64,000 nt of DNA from JADGGM01 sp027307005. GTDB lineage: Bacteria; Gemmatimonadota; Gemmatimonadetes; Gemmatimonadales; Gemmatimonadaceae. The first letter of the stretch is position 1, and each line of letters starts with the position of its first letter. This document shows, piece after piece, positions 37,007-45,189 of the stretch. Below the pieces are notes generated by a model. The model worked only from the letters and a program-made list of their open reading frames with translations. It searched no databases and was not told the DNA's origin. The position numbers were made by a program, and so were the translations under genes. The DNA is taken from NCBI GenBank assembly GCA_035455745.1, contig DATIEP010000049.1:62001-126000 (forward strand), given 5' to 3'.

Positions 37007-37660
37007 TCAGGGAATGCCGATGAGCTTGTGCGTCTGCAGGGAGAGCCGCCAGCGCGGGTGCTCGAGACAATAGGCCAGCGCGCGCTGCGTGTTTTGTATG
37101 CGCTCGGGACCATCCATGGGCTGGAGAAAGAAGTGCTGGAAGGCGAGCGACTCGAACCGTTCCGGCTGCGCTTCCGGCTCGCGCTGCGGGAAGACGAGCT
37201 TGAGCTCGTTGCCCGACGTGAGGCGCAGCGGCGCGCGCGCTTTGGGACTCACGCAGATCCAGTCGATACCCGGCGGCGCCGGTTGCGTACCATTCGTCTC
37301 GATGGCGACGTGGAAGCCTGCCTCGTGGAACGCATCGATGAGCGGCGCATCGAGTTGGAGTAACGGTTCGCCGCCCGTGCACACGACCAGCGGAGTGCCG
37401 GACGGGCTTCGATTCTGATTCCAGGTTTCGAGCGCGGCGCGTGCGAGCGCGGCGGGCGTCTCGAAGCGGCCGCCGCCGGGTCCGTCGGTGCCGATGAAGT
37501 CGGTATCACAGAAGGTGCACACTGCCGTCGCGCGATCGCGCTCGAGGCCGGTCCACAGGTTGCAGCCGGCAAAGCGGCAGAACACGGCGGCGCGCCCGGT
37601 CTGCGCCCCTTCGCCCTGGAGCGTGTAGTAGAGTTCCTTGACGGCGTACGTCCGTGACAC
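37007..37660 (-). CDS. queE: 7-carboxy-7-deazaguanine synthase
   Basis: 217 residues from GTG 37660, which puts the catalytic domain at the usual distance from the start (YAVKELYYTLQGEG); a frame open back to ATG 37789 would begin inside the large palindrome and adds an unlike N-terminus. A radical SAM enzyme making CDG from 6-carboxytetrahydropterin. The iron-sulfur cysteines are C33, C48 and C51 in the C-x14-C-x2-C pattern with the CNLW and CTFCDTDF surroundings, and TGGEPLLQ is the SAM-contact GGEP motif. Closest in layout to the E. coli-type QueE. Its leader may contain a control element, see the palindrome at 37736. Confidence 0.93.
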   Translation of the reverse strand: MSRTYAVKELYYTLQGEGAQTGRAAVFCRFAGCNLWTGLERDRATAVCTFCDTDFIGTDGPGGGRFETPAALARAALETWNQNRSPSGTPLVVCTGGEPLLQLDAPLIDAFHEAGFHVAIETNGTQPAPPGIDWICVSPKARAPLRLTSGNELKLVFPQREPEAQPERFESLAFQHFFLQPMDGPERIQNTQRALAYCLEHPRWRLSLQTHKLIGIP

Positions 37661-37735
37661 GATGGCCGCGGTCTCCGTTAGGCGTGGGCCCGTGTTCGCG
37701 GCGAGGCGCACGGCCTGGCGCCCGACCGCGCTCGT

Positions 37736-37817
37736 GGCGCCTGGCGGGTCTCCTCGCTCATGATTGAAAGGATAACTCTTATCCTTCAATCATGAGCAAG
37801 GAGACCTGCGAGGCGCC
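37736..37817. repeat. 82-base near-perfect palindrome with AT-rich centre
   Basis: Left arm 37736-37775 and right arm 37779-37817 are complementary except for a few positions: a 5-base difference block, one C/T mismatch and one extra A. The loop is CTC. The core is CATGATTGAAAGGATAA on the left and TTATCCTTCAATCATG on the right, strikingly A+T rich for this genome. It lies upstream of queE and 64 bases past the end of the FUSC gene, both on the reverse strand. It could be a terminator, a transcriptional operator, a leader hairpin for queE, or a mobile palindromic element; no T-run follows on either side. Confidence 0.75.
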
Positions 37818-37881
37818 ATAGCGCCGACGGGCCGGCGCGGTCCTCTCCCCGCCTGGAGCGCGCTGCTCACGACGGATGCAA

Positions 37882-39864
37882 TCATCGTCTCGGATCGCGT
37901 CCATTGGCCTCGACAGTCGCGGTGATGGCGTGCCGCGCCGCAGTGATGCGCGCCAGCCATTCGGACTCCGGCGCGGCGCCGGCCGCTGCCTCATCGTTGG
38001 CCGCCGGACCTGATCGCGCGACCAGGTGCCGCAGTGCATATGCCAGGTCCATGGCTGCGTGCACCGAGTCCATGTAGCGCGGCACGTGCAGCGGCAGGTT
38101 GATGTCCCACACCGGCCGCGTCGCCAGGCGGAAGCGCTGCGCCGCGCGATCGACGCGGCGCGCCCAACGGAGCCGGGCGCGGGGCGGCAGCGATGGCGCA
38201 TCGGGGGCCGTGAGCGCGGCCACCGCCTGCGCGGCTTCGCGGAGCAGATCGGCGGCGCGGCGTTCGACCGACGCGCGCGCGGGCGTCGGGAGCACGAGGC
38301 TGGCCACGACGGCGCCGATCGCCGCGCCGATGAGCGTCTCCTCGAGCCGCAGAGACAGCAGCGCCGATGAATAGTTGCCTAACGTGTCGTAGAGCAGCGC
38401 GAGCGCCGTGGTGACGAACACGATCATCCAGGCGTACGAGAGCGGCGCGAGGTAAAACGCGCCGAACACGCTGAGAAACAGCAGCGCCAGCGCCATGTGC
38501 TCGTTCCGACCGACGGCCTGGGCGACGATCACGCCTAACACGACGCCCCCCACCGTGCCGAGTATCCGCTGCCAGGCCCGGGAGAGACTCTCGGCGCGGT
38601 TCGTCGCGCGAATGAAGACGACGAACGCGCCGATCACGGCCCAGTACCAGCGCGCCGACGACACCGGATGTCCGGCGATCATGGCGAGGCCGGTCGCGAT
38701 CGCCGCCTGGATCGCCAGGCGCAACGACGGTCGTATGGCTTCGCGAGAAGCCGCGGCGTCGTCCGGGTTGAGGCCGAGCGCGGTCGCGCCTCCGGCCGCG
38801 GTGACGGATTCGCCGATCACCGCGTCCGCCGGCGCGGGCGCCGTCCACGGATGTGTCCCGGCGATGATCCGGCCGGCGAACCGCAGTTTGCGTCGGAGCG
38901 AGCCCGGGAGCGCCCGGCCCGCCACTGGCGCAGGCCCGGGTGCGCCGCGCCCGCGAATGCGCGCGCCTAACGCAACGACGTCGCCCCCAACCTGGCGGCG
39001 TGACTCGGCGGGCTGGGCGCGCACGGCGGAGACGACATCGGCCACGGTCTCGATGGCCAGCTCCAGGTCGAACACGTCGAGCGCCCATTGATCCGCGGCG
39101 GCACTCCGGCGACGCCGCGCCTCGGCCTCATCTTCCAGCGCGAGCGCCGCATCGTTGAGCCGCGCAATCGATATGCGCGAACGGTGCTCGCGCCACGGCA
39201 CATCCTTCGCGGCCTCCGCCCTGCGCGCGAGCGCGTCGAGCAGCAAGGCTGCGCGCGCGCGAAACGCCACGAGCATCTCATCGAGCAGGCGGTCGGGCCG
39301 GTCTCGCACGATCGCGAATTGCGCGACATAGGCGATCGCGACGCCGACGAGCACCGAGATCGACGCGAGGCGAAGATCCCCGGCGCCGGTGCGGGCGAAC
39401 AGCGAGAAGAAGTAGCCCATGAAGGCCAACAAGCCGAGCACGGAGCCGCGGGGGCCGTAGCGCCGCGCGAACGTGGCGCAGAATACGACGACGCAGAAGA
39501 GCAACTGGTCGAGCCACAAGTGATGTGCGGCGAGCGAGCCGAGCGCGATCGGCGCGATCGCAACCGGCGCTGCGAGGAGCATCGTGAGGCGCTGTGCGCG
39601 AGGCGTGTCGTCGAAGACGCGCGCGGCGGCCATGATGCTCACGACGATGCCGGCCAGGACCACGGTCGCCGACTCGTGACGCGCGTGGGCGAGCGGCACG
39701 AGCACAGCGGATGCGGCGACGGCGGCGAGGGCGGCGCGCGCGCCGGCGCGCCACCGTGTTAGGCCGGGGTCCGATGCGATCACGAGGTCGAGCGCATGGC
39801 GCACGGGAGCCGGGCGCACGGCATCGCGCCGTCGCGACTCGTCCGAGGTCCTCCGTGAGCGCAT
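37882..39864 (-). CDS. FUSC family membrane protein (aromatic-acid or phenolic exporter-like)
   Basis: 660 residues from ATG 39864 (GTG 39819 possible); the open frame extends further up but in sequence that overlaps the divergent gene. Two bundles of about five helices: first ARAALAAVAASAVLVPLAHA through FLLAFMGYF-like segments at about 25-170, second SLRLAIQAAIATGLAMIAGHP through EETLIGAAIGAVVASLVLP at about 370-510. The second bundle has the FUSC signature YWAVIGAFVVFIRATNRAESLSRAWQRILGTVGG. Cytosolic stretches rich in Ala and Arg separate them. FUSC proteins export aromatic carboxylic acids or stabilise the envelope; substrate unknown. Confidence 0.85.
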   Translation of the reverse strand: MRSRRTSDESRRRDAVRPAPVRHALDLVIASDPGLTRWRAGARAALAAVAASAVLVPLAHARHESATVVLAGIVVSIMAAARVFDDTPRAQRLTMLLAAPVAIAPIALGSLAAHHLWLDQLLFCVVVFCATFARRYGPRGSVLGLLAFMGYFFSLFARTGAGDLRLASISVLVGVAIAYVAQFAIVRDRPDRLLDEMLVAFRARAALLLDALARRAEAAKDVPWREHRSRISIARLNDAALALEDEAEARRRRSAAADQWALDVFDLELAIETVADVVSAVRAQPAESRRQVGGDVVALGARIRGRGAPGPAPVAGRALPGSLRRKLRFAGRIIAGTHPWTAPAPADAVIGESVTAAGGATALGLNPDDAAASREAIRPSLRLAIQAAIATGLAMIAGHPVSSARWYWAVIGAFVVFIRATNRAESLSRAWQRILGTVGGVVLGVIVAQAVGRNEHMALALLFLSVFGAFYLAPLSYAWMIVFVTTALALLYDTLGNYSSALLSLRLEETLIGAAIGAVVASLVLPTPARASVERRAADLLREAAQAVAALTAPDAPSLPPRARLRWARRVDRAAQRFRLATRPVWDINLPLHVPRYMDSVHAAMDLAYALRHLVARSGPAANDEAAAGAAPESEWLARITAARHAITATVEANGRDPRR

Positions 39865-40012
39865 CGAAGACGGCGGCGTGCATAGACTGCGCCACGCGGC
39901 GGCGGTTGACGCCGGGGAGCGGCGAGCGCATCGTCCGGGGCGCAGCGCGCGTCGTGCACCGGACTCGGCGACGCTCGGGGGCGGCACGCGCGATCCTCTT
40001 CCCGTTAGGCAC

Positions 40013-41008
40013 ATGCCCGACTCCATCCCCGGCGCGCGCGACGCCCTCGAACGACTGCGCGCGCACCCTGCCCTTCCGCTCATCGCCGAACCGACGCCGA
40101 TGCAGGAGATGAAGCGGCTGCGCTCCGTCCTCGGCGGCGGACCGCGACTCGTCGTCAAGCGCGACGATGCCATTCCGTTCGGCTTCGGCGGCAACAAGGT
40201 TCGGAAGCTCGCGTACGTCGTTGCCGGAGCGGTCGCCTCCGGCGCCGATGCGCTGGTGACGACGGGCGGCGTGCAGTCGAACCACGCGCGCGTCACGGCG
40301 GCGGTCGCCGCGACGCTCGGGATGCGATGCGTGATCGTCGCGAACGGCGTACGGCAGGAGCGACCGACAGCCAACGCGCTCCTCGATGCGCTGCTCGGCG
40401 CAGAGGTTCGATACGTGGGCTCGCGCGACGCGAGGGCCGCGGCGGTCGAGGATGTCGTGGCGGAATTGCGGCAGCAGGGACGGACGCCGGCCGCCATTCC
40501 CCTTGGCGCCTCGACTCCGTTAGGCGCGCTCGGCTTTGTCCGCGCGGTGGGCGAAATGCTGGAGCAGGGCCCGGCGCCCGACGTGATCGTTCACTCGAGC
40601 TCATCGGCCGGCACGCAGGCGGGGCTGCTGGCCGGCTGCGCGCTGCACGGCGTGCCGACGCGTGTGATCGGCGTGAGCCCCGACGACCCATCGGCGTCGA
40701 TCGCGGGCCGGATTCGCGCAGTGCTGGAGGGCATGGGCTCTTTGTTAGGCATCGACGGCGGGGCCCTCGCCGCGGCGCAGCCCATCGTCGTGGACGACAC
40801 GTTCATCGGCGGCGGCTACGGCGTGCCGAGCGATGCGTCGCGGGAGGCGCAGCGTCTGGCCGCGCAGAGCGAGGCCATTTTCGTGGACAACACGTATACC
40901 GCCAAGGCGTTGGCCGGACTCATCGCCGCGGTGCGATCGCGCCGCATCCCGCCGGACGCGACGGCGATGTTCTGGCACACCGGCGGCCAGGTGGGCATCT
41001 TCGCCTAA
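40013..41008 (+). CDS. D-cysteine desulfhydrase / ACC-deaminase family PLP enzyme
   Basis: 331 residues from ATG 40013. Fold-type II PLP enzyme: the lysine-bearing GGNKVRKL motif (about 59-66), TTGGVQSNHARVTAAVAA for PLP phosphate and substrate binding, HSSSSAGTQAGLLAGC for the glycine/serine-rich phosphate cup, and the closing FWHTGGQVGIFA. Closest to D-cysteine desulfhydrase (pyruvate, sulfide and ammonia from D-cysteine); discrimination from 1-aminocyclopropane-1-carboxylate deaminase by eye is weak, so no symbol is given. A CGTTAGGC word lies two bases before the ATG, and the stop is GCC TAA inside a reverse copy. Its end overlaps the convergent DUF6496 gene by four bases. Confidence 0.85.
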   Translation: MPDSIPGARDALERLRAHPALPLIAEPTPMQEMKRLRSVLGGGPRLVVKRDDAIPFGFGGNKVRKLAYVVAGAVASGADALVTTGGVQSNHARVTAAVAATLGMRCVIVANGVRQERPTANALLDALLGAEVRYVGSRDARAAAVEDVVAELRQQGRTPAAIPLGASTPLGALGFVRAVGEMLEQGPAPDVIVHSSSSAGTQAGLLAGCALHGVPTRVIGVSPDDPSASIAGRIRAVLEGMGSLLGIDGGALAAAQPIVVDDTFIGGGYGVPSDASREAQRLAAQSEAIFVDNTYTAKALAGLIAAVRSRRIPPDATAMFWHTGGQVGIFA

Positions 41009-41361
41009 CGGCGAAGCGCGGCACCGAGGCGCGGTGGGGTATCGGTCAGCGGCGGTGGCGTGCGCACGGCGCGCGACCGGGTGCTCGACGTCTTCCGGCC
41101 GCGCTTCCGGCCCTTGGACAGGTCGCGCTTCGCCTGCTTCTTCGTGCGCTTCGAGGACCGCTTGCTCGCCGGCAGCTTCACGCCGGCACGGCGCGCCTTC
41201 GAGAGTCCGATGGCGATCGCCTGCTTGGTGGAGCGTGCGCCGTGTTTGCCCTCGCGCACGTGCTCCATCTCTTCGCGAACGAACTCGCCGGCCTGCGTCG
41301 ACGGCGACCTGCCTTTTCGCGCATCTTCGTGAGCGCGCTCGATGGTGTCTTTGTCCGGCAT
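41005..41361 (-). CDS. DUF6496 family small basic protein
   Basis: 118 residues from ATG 41361, with GGAGG six bases upstream. The N-terminal half is the family block: MPDKDTIERAHEDARKGRSP, then TQAGEFVREEMEHVREGKHG and ARSTKQAIAIGLSKARRAGV. The C-terminal half is a lysine/arginine-rich tail (SKRSSKRTKKQAKRD and on), which suggests nucleic-acid binding. Function unknown. A second small basic protein of another uncharacterised family (DUF3175) lies about 3.4 kb away, and these two families often occur in the same kinds of genome. Confidence 0.85.
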   Translation of the reverse strand: MPDKDTIERAHEDARKGRSPSTQAGEFVREEMEHVREGKHGARSTKQAIAIGLSKARRAGVKLPASKRSSKRTKKQAKRDLSKGRKRGRKTSSTRSRAVRTPPPLTDTPPRLGAALRR

Positions 41362-41506
41362 CCTGACCTCCATCCGACTGGGTCAGCGTTCCGCTCGCCG
41401 CGTGACGACGAGCACGAGTGACATACGTCGAGTCGAGCGGCGTCGCATAACACGGACCACACGGCGCGACGAGCGGGACGCGAGAGTCGGATGTCGGTTC
41501 AGGCGA

Positions 41507-43573
41507 TCACCGCGGCTTCTTCCCTTTCGCCGATTTGTTGGCCGGCTTCGCCGGTGCACGCGCCGGTTTCGGCGCAGGCGACAGCTTGCTCTTTCCCTCG
41601 GCCGCGGCCTGCTGATAGCGCGCCGAAAGATCGCGGTGCTCCGAGTCCTGACGCACCGACAATTCGGGGACCGACTCGCCTTTGGGCGGCTTCGCGAACT
41701 CCTGCGCATGGCGCTGTTCCATCTGCTGCTGCGCCTTCTCGTAGGCCTGATCCAGCCGGGTGCGGGCGGCGGCCGCGTTCTTCCCGTTAGGCATCGGCGG
41801 AGATCCGGGCGGCAGGCGCACCGGCGCCGGCCTGGGCTCGGGCGCGACCCGGGTCGCCGGAGCGTTAGGCATTGGCTTCGCGGCCACCGGCGGCCGCGTG
41901 ATGGTCACGCGCGCCGGCGGAAGCTCCGTCGCCGGACGCGTCGGCGGCAGTCCGCTGCGCGCGGGTTTGAGCCCCGCGCCACCCGGCAGCACCTTGAGGG
42001 CCGGCCGATCGCGCACCTGGCTCGCCGCCACGGGCGCCTGCCGGCGCAGCGTGGTCAGCTCGGTGTGTGTGAGCGGACGGCCGCCCGTGTTCGCGAGCTG
42101 GCGCTGCTGCACGGCGAACGGAACCGGTGCGGGCGGCGGCGCATGCACCGCGAGCACCGGACGTCGCTCGAGCTTCGCCGGCGGGAACGCGGCGCGACGG
42201 CCCGCTGCTTCCTCGCCGATCAGGCTCACACGCGTCGGAACCATGGGCGCCCGCTCGATGATCGACACGCGCGACACGTCCTGCGGCGCGACGCGCACCA
42301 CCGAGCGCCCAACCGACCGTCCATTCACGAACGTCTGCTGCGACACCACGGTCACCGCATTCGTCACCGTGCGGTTTCGATAGTTGACGTTGGTCACGTT
42401 GACGTTCGTGATGTTGATGTTGGTCACGTTCACGTTGGTCACGTTCACGCGGCGCAGATACACGGGACTCACCGCGTACGGCGGCCGGTAGACTTCTTCG
42501 GGCGCGAGCGGGAACCATCCGATGCCGCCTCCCGGTCCGAACGACACCGACACCGAGAAGCCGCTGCCGCCGACGAACGCGACTAACGCAGGAGCGAAGA
42601 CGGGCGGCGCAACCGTGCGTCCGGGGCACCAGCCCCATCGATGATGGATGTACGCCCAGCGCCCATAGTGGAACGGCGCCCAGCCCCAGGGCGCATCGTC
42701 CACCCAGGTCCAGCCCCATCGACCGACCCACACCCAGTGGCCGTAGCGATACGGCGCCCAACCGACGACCACGGTGCGCGGATACCAGACCGGACCGTAC
42801 GTCGCATTCTGAGACCAGCTCCCTTCGTCGTTGAGGTCCGCGGTGCCGGGCATGTAGGGCGACACGTATTGCGACGCCGCGGCCGCGGCCGCGTCGATCC
42901 GCGCATCACGCGACCGCGACCACTGGTCGAAGTCATCGGGCGATCCGATGTCGGCGAGGTTGTAGGTGGCAGTGCTGTCGCCCTGCACGGTCGCCACTTG
43001 TCCGGCGTCGACGGCGAACGACGAGCCGCCGGCCGAGACGTTGGCCGAGCCCGAGAACACCGAGATCGACGTCGTCTGGCCGTCGGGCGTGACGTCGACG
43101 CGATATTCGCCGACCGTCGCCATCTGGACCGCTGCGTTAGGCGCGTCGATCTCGTCGGTTTCCCCGTTGGCGAGCGAGCGGACTCTCAGGATGGCCGAGC
43201 CCTGCGGGACGCTGAACTGGAGCGCCGCATCGTCCAGTCGTTCGACGTCGAGCTCGGTTTGCTGGTCGAGGCGCACTTCGGCGGAGCCGATTTCGATGCC
43301 GACCCGCCCGTTGGTATCGGCCCAGAGTGCGTCGCCGGTGGTGACGGGGCTGTTGGGCACGGCGACCGCCCACGCGGTGTCGCCGCCGGCGCGGAACGAG
43401 ACCGTGCCGGTGAGATAGGCGAGGCGCCCAACGCGGCCCGGCGGGTCGCCGGTCGCAGCAGCGGGTCTGACCGGTGGTTGGGCGACCTGTGCGGGCGCCG
43501 GGGCAACGGACGTAATGATCATTGCAACCGCCAGCGTCAGCGATCGCGAGCGCTGCGACGAGTGCGTCGACAT
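41507..43573 (-). CDS. Secreted FecR-domain (DUF6600-like) protein with Asn-Val-Thr repeat
   Basis: 688 residues from ATG 43573. A signal peptide ends near APAPAQ. Residues about 45-190 are a FecR-type domain (GRVGRLAYLTGTVSFR, GDALWADTNGRVGIEIGSAEVRLDQQTELDVE). Next is a Trp/Tyr/Gly-rich region (YGPVWYPRTVVVGWAPYRY, GHWVWVGRWGWTWVDDAPW) typical of DUF6600. A tandem VNVTN-type stretch follows, then a long Pro/Ala/Arg-rich tail with coiled-coil character (TRLDQAYEKAQQQMEQRHA). This is an envelope protein of unknown job; FecR domains sense or bind at the periplasmic side. No sigma factor or receptor lies next to it, so iron signalling is not implied. Confidence 0.8.
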   Translation of the reverse strand: MSTHSSQRSRSLTLAVAMIITSVAPAPAQVAQPPVRPAAATGDPPGRVGRLAYLTGTVSFRAGGDTAWAVAVPNSPVTTGDALWADTNGRVGIEIGSAEVRLDQQTELDVERLDDAALQFSVPQGSAILRVRSLANGETDEIDAPNAAVQMATVGEYRVDVTPDGQTTSISVFSGSANVSAGGSSFAVDAGQVATVQGDSTATYNLADIGSPDDFDQWSRSRDARIDAAAAAASQYVSPYMPGTADLNDEGSWSQNATYGPVWYPRTVVVGWAPYRYGHWVWVGRWGWTWVDDAPWGWAPFHYGRWAYIHHRWGWCPGRTVAPPVFAPALVAFVGGSGFSVSVSFGPGGGIGWFPLAPEEVYRPPYAVSPVYLRRVNVTNVNVTNINITNVNVTNVNYRNRTVTNAVTVVSQQTFVNGRSVGRSVVRVAPQDVSRVSIIERAPMVPTRVSLIGEEAAGRRAAFPPAKLERRPVLAVHAPPPAPVPFAVQQRQLANTGGRPLTHTELTTLRRQAPVAASQVRDRPALKVLPGGAGLKPARSGLPPTRPATELPPARVTITRPPVAAKPMPNAPATRVAPEPRPAPVRLPPGSPPMPNGKNAAAARTRLDQAYEKAQQQMEQRHAQEFAKPPKGESVPELSVRQDSEHRDLSARYQQAAAEGKSKLSPAPKPARAPAKPANKSAKGKKPR
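42383..42449 (-). repeat. In-gene tandem repeat coding VNVTN/INITN units
   Basis: Within the FecR-domain gene, units of about 9-15 bases built from GTTGGTCAC, GTTGACGTT and GTTCACGTT repeat for about 67 bases. They encode alternating Val/Ile-Asn-Val/Ile-Thr-Asn over about 22 residues, a pattern that could form a small beta-solenoid or a strand ladder. Slippage could change its length between strains. Confidence 0.7.
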
Positions 43574-43654
43574 GGATTCGAGCCTCGGCTCGTCAAGGTG
43601 GTGTTCCATTTCCGCGTCGCGAGAAACATGCGCGCCCGACCAGAGGGTCGCGAG

Positions 43655-44710
43655 TCAGTTCCGATGCGTCACGGCACGGCTCGCCTGCTCGTGTTGGGCA
43701 CTGGCGAGGTCAGGCATGAAGACGACGAGTCCATCGGTCGCCGTGTTACGCGAATACCCCGCGACCAGCTGCGTGTTGTACTGGTCGATGCTGAATTGGA
43801 AGGCGTTGCCGGGATCGAGGTCGATGATTTCCATGTCGGCATCGACCATGTAGAGCTTGCCGAAATGGAGCGTCCCGCCGCGGAAGTACATGTAATTGCG
43901 CGCGGGCTCGGGCGGGTGGAGCGCGAGATTGGCCGGCGGCGCCGAATCGCCGAAGACCTGGACGACCTCGTTAGGCTCGATGCGGACGGCGGTGACGTGT
44001 CCCTCGATCGCGGGCGGCGGCAGGATCTGCAGCGGGTCCAGCAGCAGGTCGTTGCCCTGTGCGCTCACGCCGTGGGCGTGCTGCAGATCGAGCAGCTTCT
44101 GCAAGGTGATGCCTAACGCCTTCATGAGCCCGCGGCCGTTGACGGAAAAGATCTTGATCGCTACGGGGTGAATGCGGATCAATCCTTCCGGCGTCATCGA
44201 CATCACGGCCGTGATGCGAAACGGGATGTCGACTACTTTGTGCAGCGTGCCCTCCTGTACCAGCTTGCCGCTGTCGGTCGAGAACTTGAGGTGGCGCAAC
44301 GGTGCGCCGCGGTACGCAAAGACCCACCCGTTCATGAGGCTGTCGAGGCTTTCCATGCTCAGTCCGACTTCGGCCGATGCGATGTCGATCACGAACGAGG
44401 TCTTGTCGTCGAACGCGATGGGCGAGCTTCGCTGTTTGCTGCGCAGCGCGCCGCGCAGCCTCGTGATGTCGAGGCTGATGCCGTGGCCGATCTGGAAATC
44501 GACGTTGCGAAATTGCGCTTGCGTCCCTGCGTCGGGCGTCTCGTCGGCGACGGCCGGCGGCGTTACGTTAGGCATGGTGTCGGCGCGCACGGCGCCGGCC
44601 GCGCCGGCGGCGCCGGGTGCCGCACGGCCGAGTGCGAGCGCGACCGCCGCGGTGGCGGCCAGCGCGAGCACGAACCATCGACGATGTCGATCCGGCGACG
44701 AGGACCCCAT
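43655..44710 (-). CDS. Membrane-anchored protein of unknown function
   Basis: 351 residues from ATG 44710 (a weak ribosome site; the frame is open further up). One hydrophobic N-terminal segment (WFVLALAATAAVALALGRAA) is a signal peptide or anchor, followed by an Ala/Gly/Pro linker. The rest alternates beta-like stretches with a repeated DI/VD pattern (GISLDITRLRGALR, SFVIDIASAEVGLSMESLDSLMN, PLRHLKFSTDSGKLVQEGTL, GGTLHFGKLYMVDADMEIIDLDP), suggestive of an AsmA- or lipid-transfer-like elongated fold. I do not recognise a named family. It lies just upstream of the FecR-domain gene on the same strand with about 80 bases between. Confidence 0.6.
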   Translation of the reverse strand: MGSSSPDRHRRWFVLALAATAAVALALGRAAPGAAGAAGAVRADTMPNVTPPAVADETPDAGTQAQFRNVDFQIGHGISLDITRLRGALRSKQRSSPIAFDDKTSFVIDIASAEVGLSMESLDSLMNGWVFAYRGAPLRHLKFSTDSGKLVQEGTLHKVVDIPFRITAVMSMTPEGLIRIHPVAIKIFSVNGRGLMKALGITLQKLLDLQHAHGVSAQGNDLLLDPLQILPPPAIEGHVTAVRIEPNEVVQVFGDSAPPANLALHPPEPARNYMYFRGGTLHFGKLYMVDADMEIIDLDPGNAFQFSIDQYNTQLVAGYSRNTATDGLVVFMPDLASAQHEQASRAVTHRN

Positions 44711-44801
44711 GTGTAGAGCCAACGGCAAGCACCGCGCCGCAGCACCAACGGTCGGACGCGCGCGCCGCAGCGTGGAACGGAGATTGATTCGGTTGCGCGG
44801 C

Positions 44802-45128
44802 ATGCCGCGCGCACGACGCAAGCGCTCACCATCGAATCATCGACGCCCACCCGCGAATCGACGCTGGTCGGGCTACGTCACCAAGCACAGCAATGCGCTC
44901 GATCTGGATCGCAGCGTGTTCACGTGGAAGGATCCACATCGCATCGCGCGATCGCTCAAACGCTCGGCCGATCGGAGCAATCGGCGCAAAAGCGATCCGT
45001 ACCGATCGGCCATGTCGATGCTGACGTTCTACATCAATCGGGCGGGCACGAATCTCGGAGCGCGCCAGAAGGGTGTGCTCGAACGGGCGAAGACCGAGCT
45101 GCGCAGGTTGTACAAGCGACCGGCATAG
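44802..45128 (+). CDS. DUF3175 family small basic protein
   Basis: 108 residues from ATG 44802. After a basic leader (MPRARRKRSPSNHRRPP) comes the family core: WSGYVTKHSNALDLDRSVFT, WKDPHRIARSLKRSADRSNR, RKSDPYRSAMSMLTFYINRA and GTNLGARQKGVLERAKTELR. The family is of unknown function; the helix-rich, basic make-up suggests nucleic-acid binding. The gene is divergent from the membrane-anchored protein at 44710 and convergent with the lipoprotein gene. Confidence 0.85.
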   Translation: MPRARRKRSPSNHRRPPANRRWSGYVTKHSNALDLDRSVFTWKDPHRIARSLKRSADRSNRRKSDPYRSAMSMLTFYINRAGTNLGARQKGVLERAKTELRRLYKRPA

Positions 45129-45160
45129 GGCGGCCCCGGCGTCGCCGAATTGCGCGCGAA

Positions 45161-45176
45161 GCCGGTCGCGACCGGC
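45161..45176. terminator. Perfect 16-base palindrome between convergent genes
   Basis: GCCGGTCGCGACCGGC lies between the DUF3175 stop (45128) and the lipoprotein stop (45190). It is flanked by more G+C-rich complementary bits. A loopless palindrome makes a poor RNA hairpin unless the centre opens, so a role in termination is tentative. Confidence 0.35.
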
Positions 45177-45189
45177 CGCGACGCGACGC

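Noticed and set aside
37661..37789. queE beginning at ATG 37789, 43 residues earlier
   Set aside because: That start lies inside the palindrome and would add residues with no counterpart in QueE; the family start matches GTG 37660.
41507..43573. FecR-domain protein as an iron-signalling anti-sigma factor
   Set aside because: No sigma factor or TonB receptor gene is adjacent, there is a secretion signal, and DUF6600-type proteins share the domain without that role.
45161..45176. The 16-base palindrome as a strong terminator
   Set aside because: Without a loop it cannot form a stable RNA hairpin over its full length; it is kept only as a low-confidence feature.
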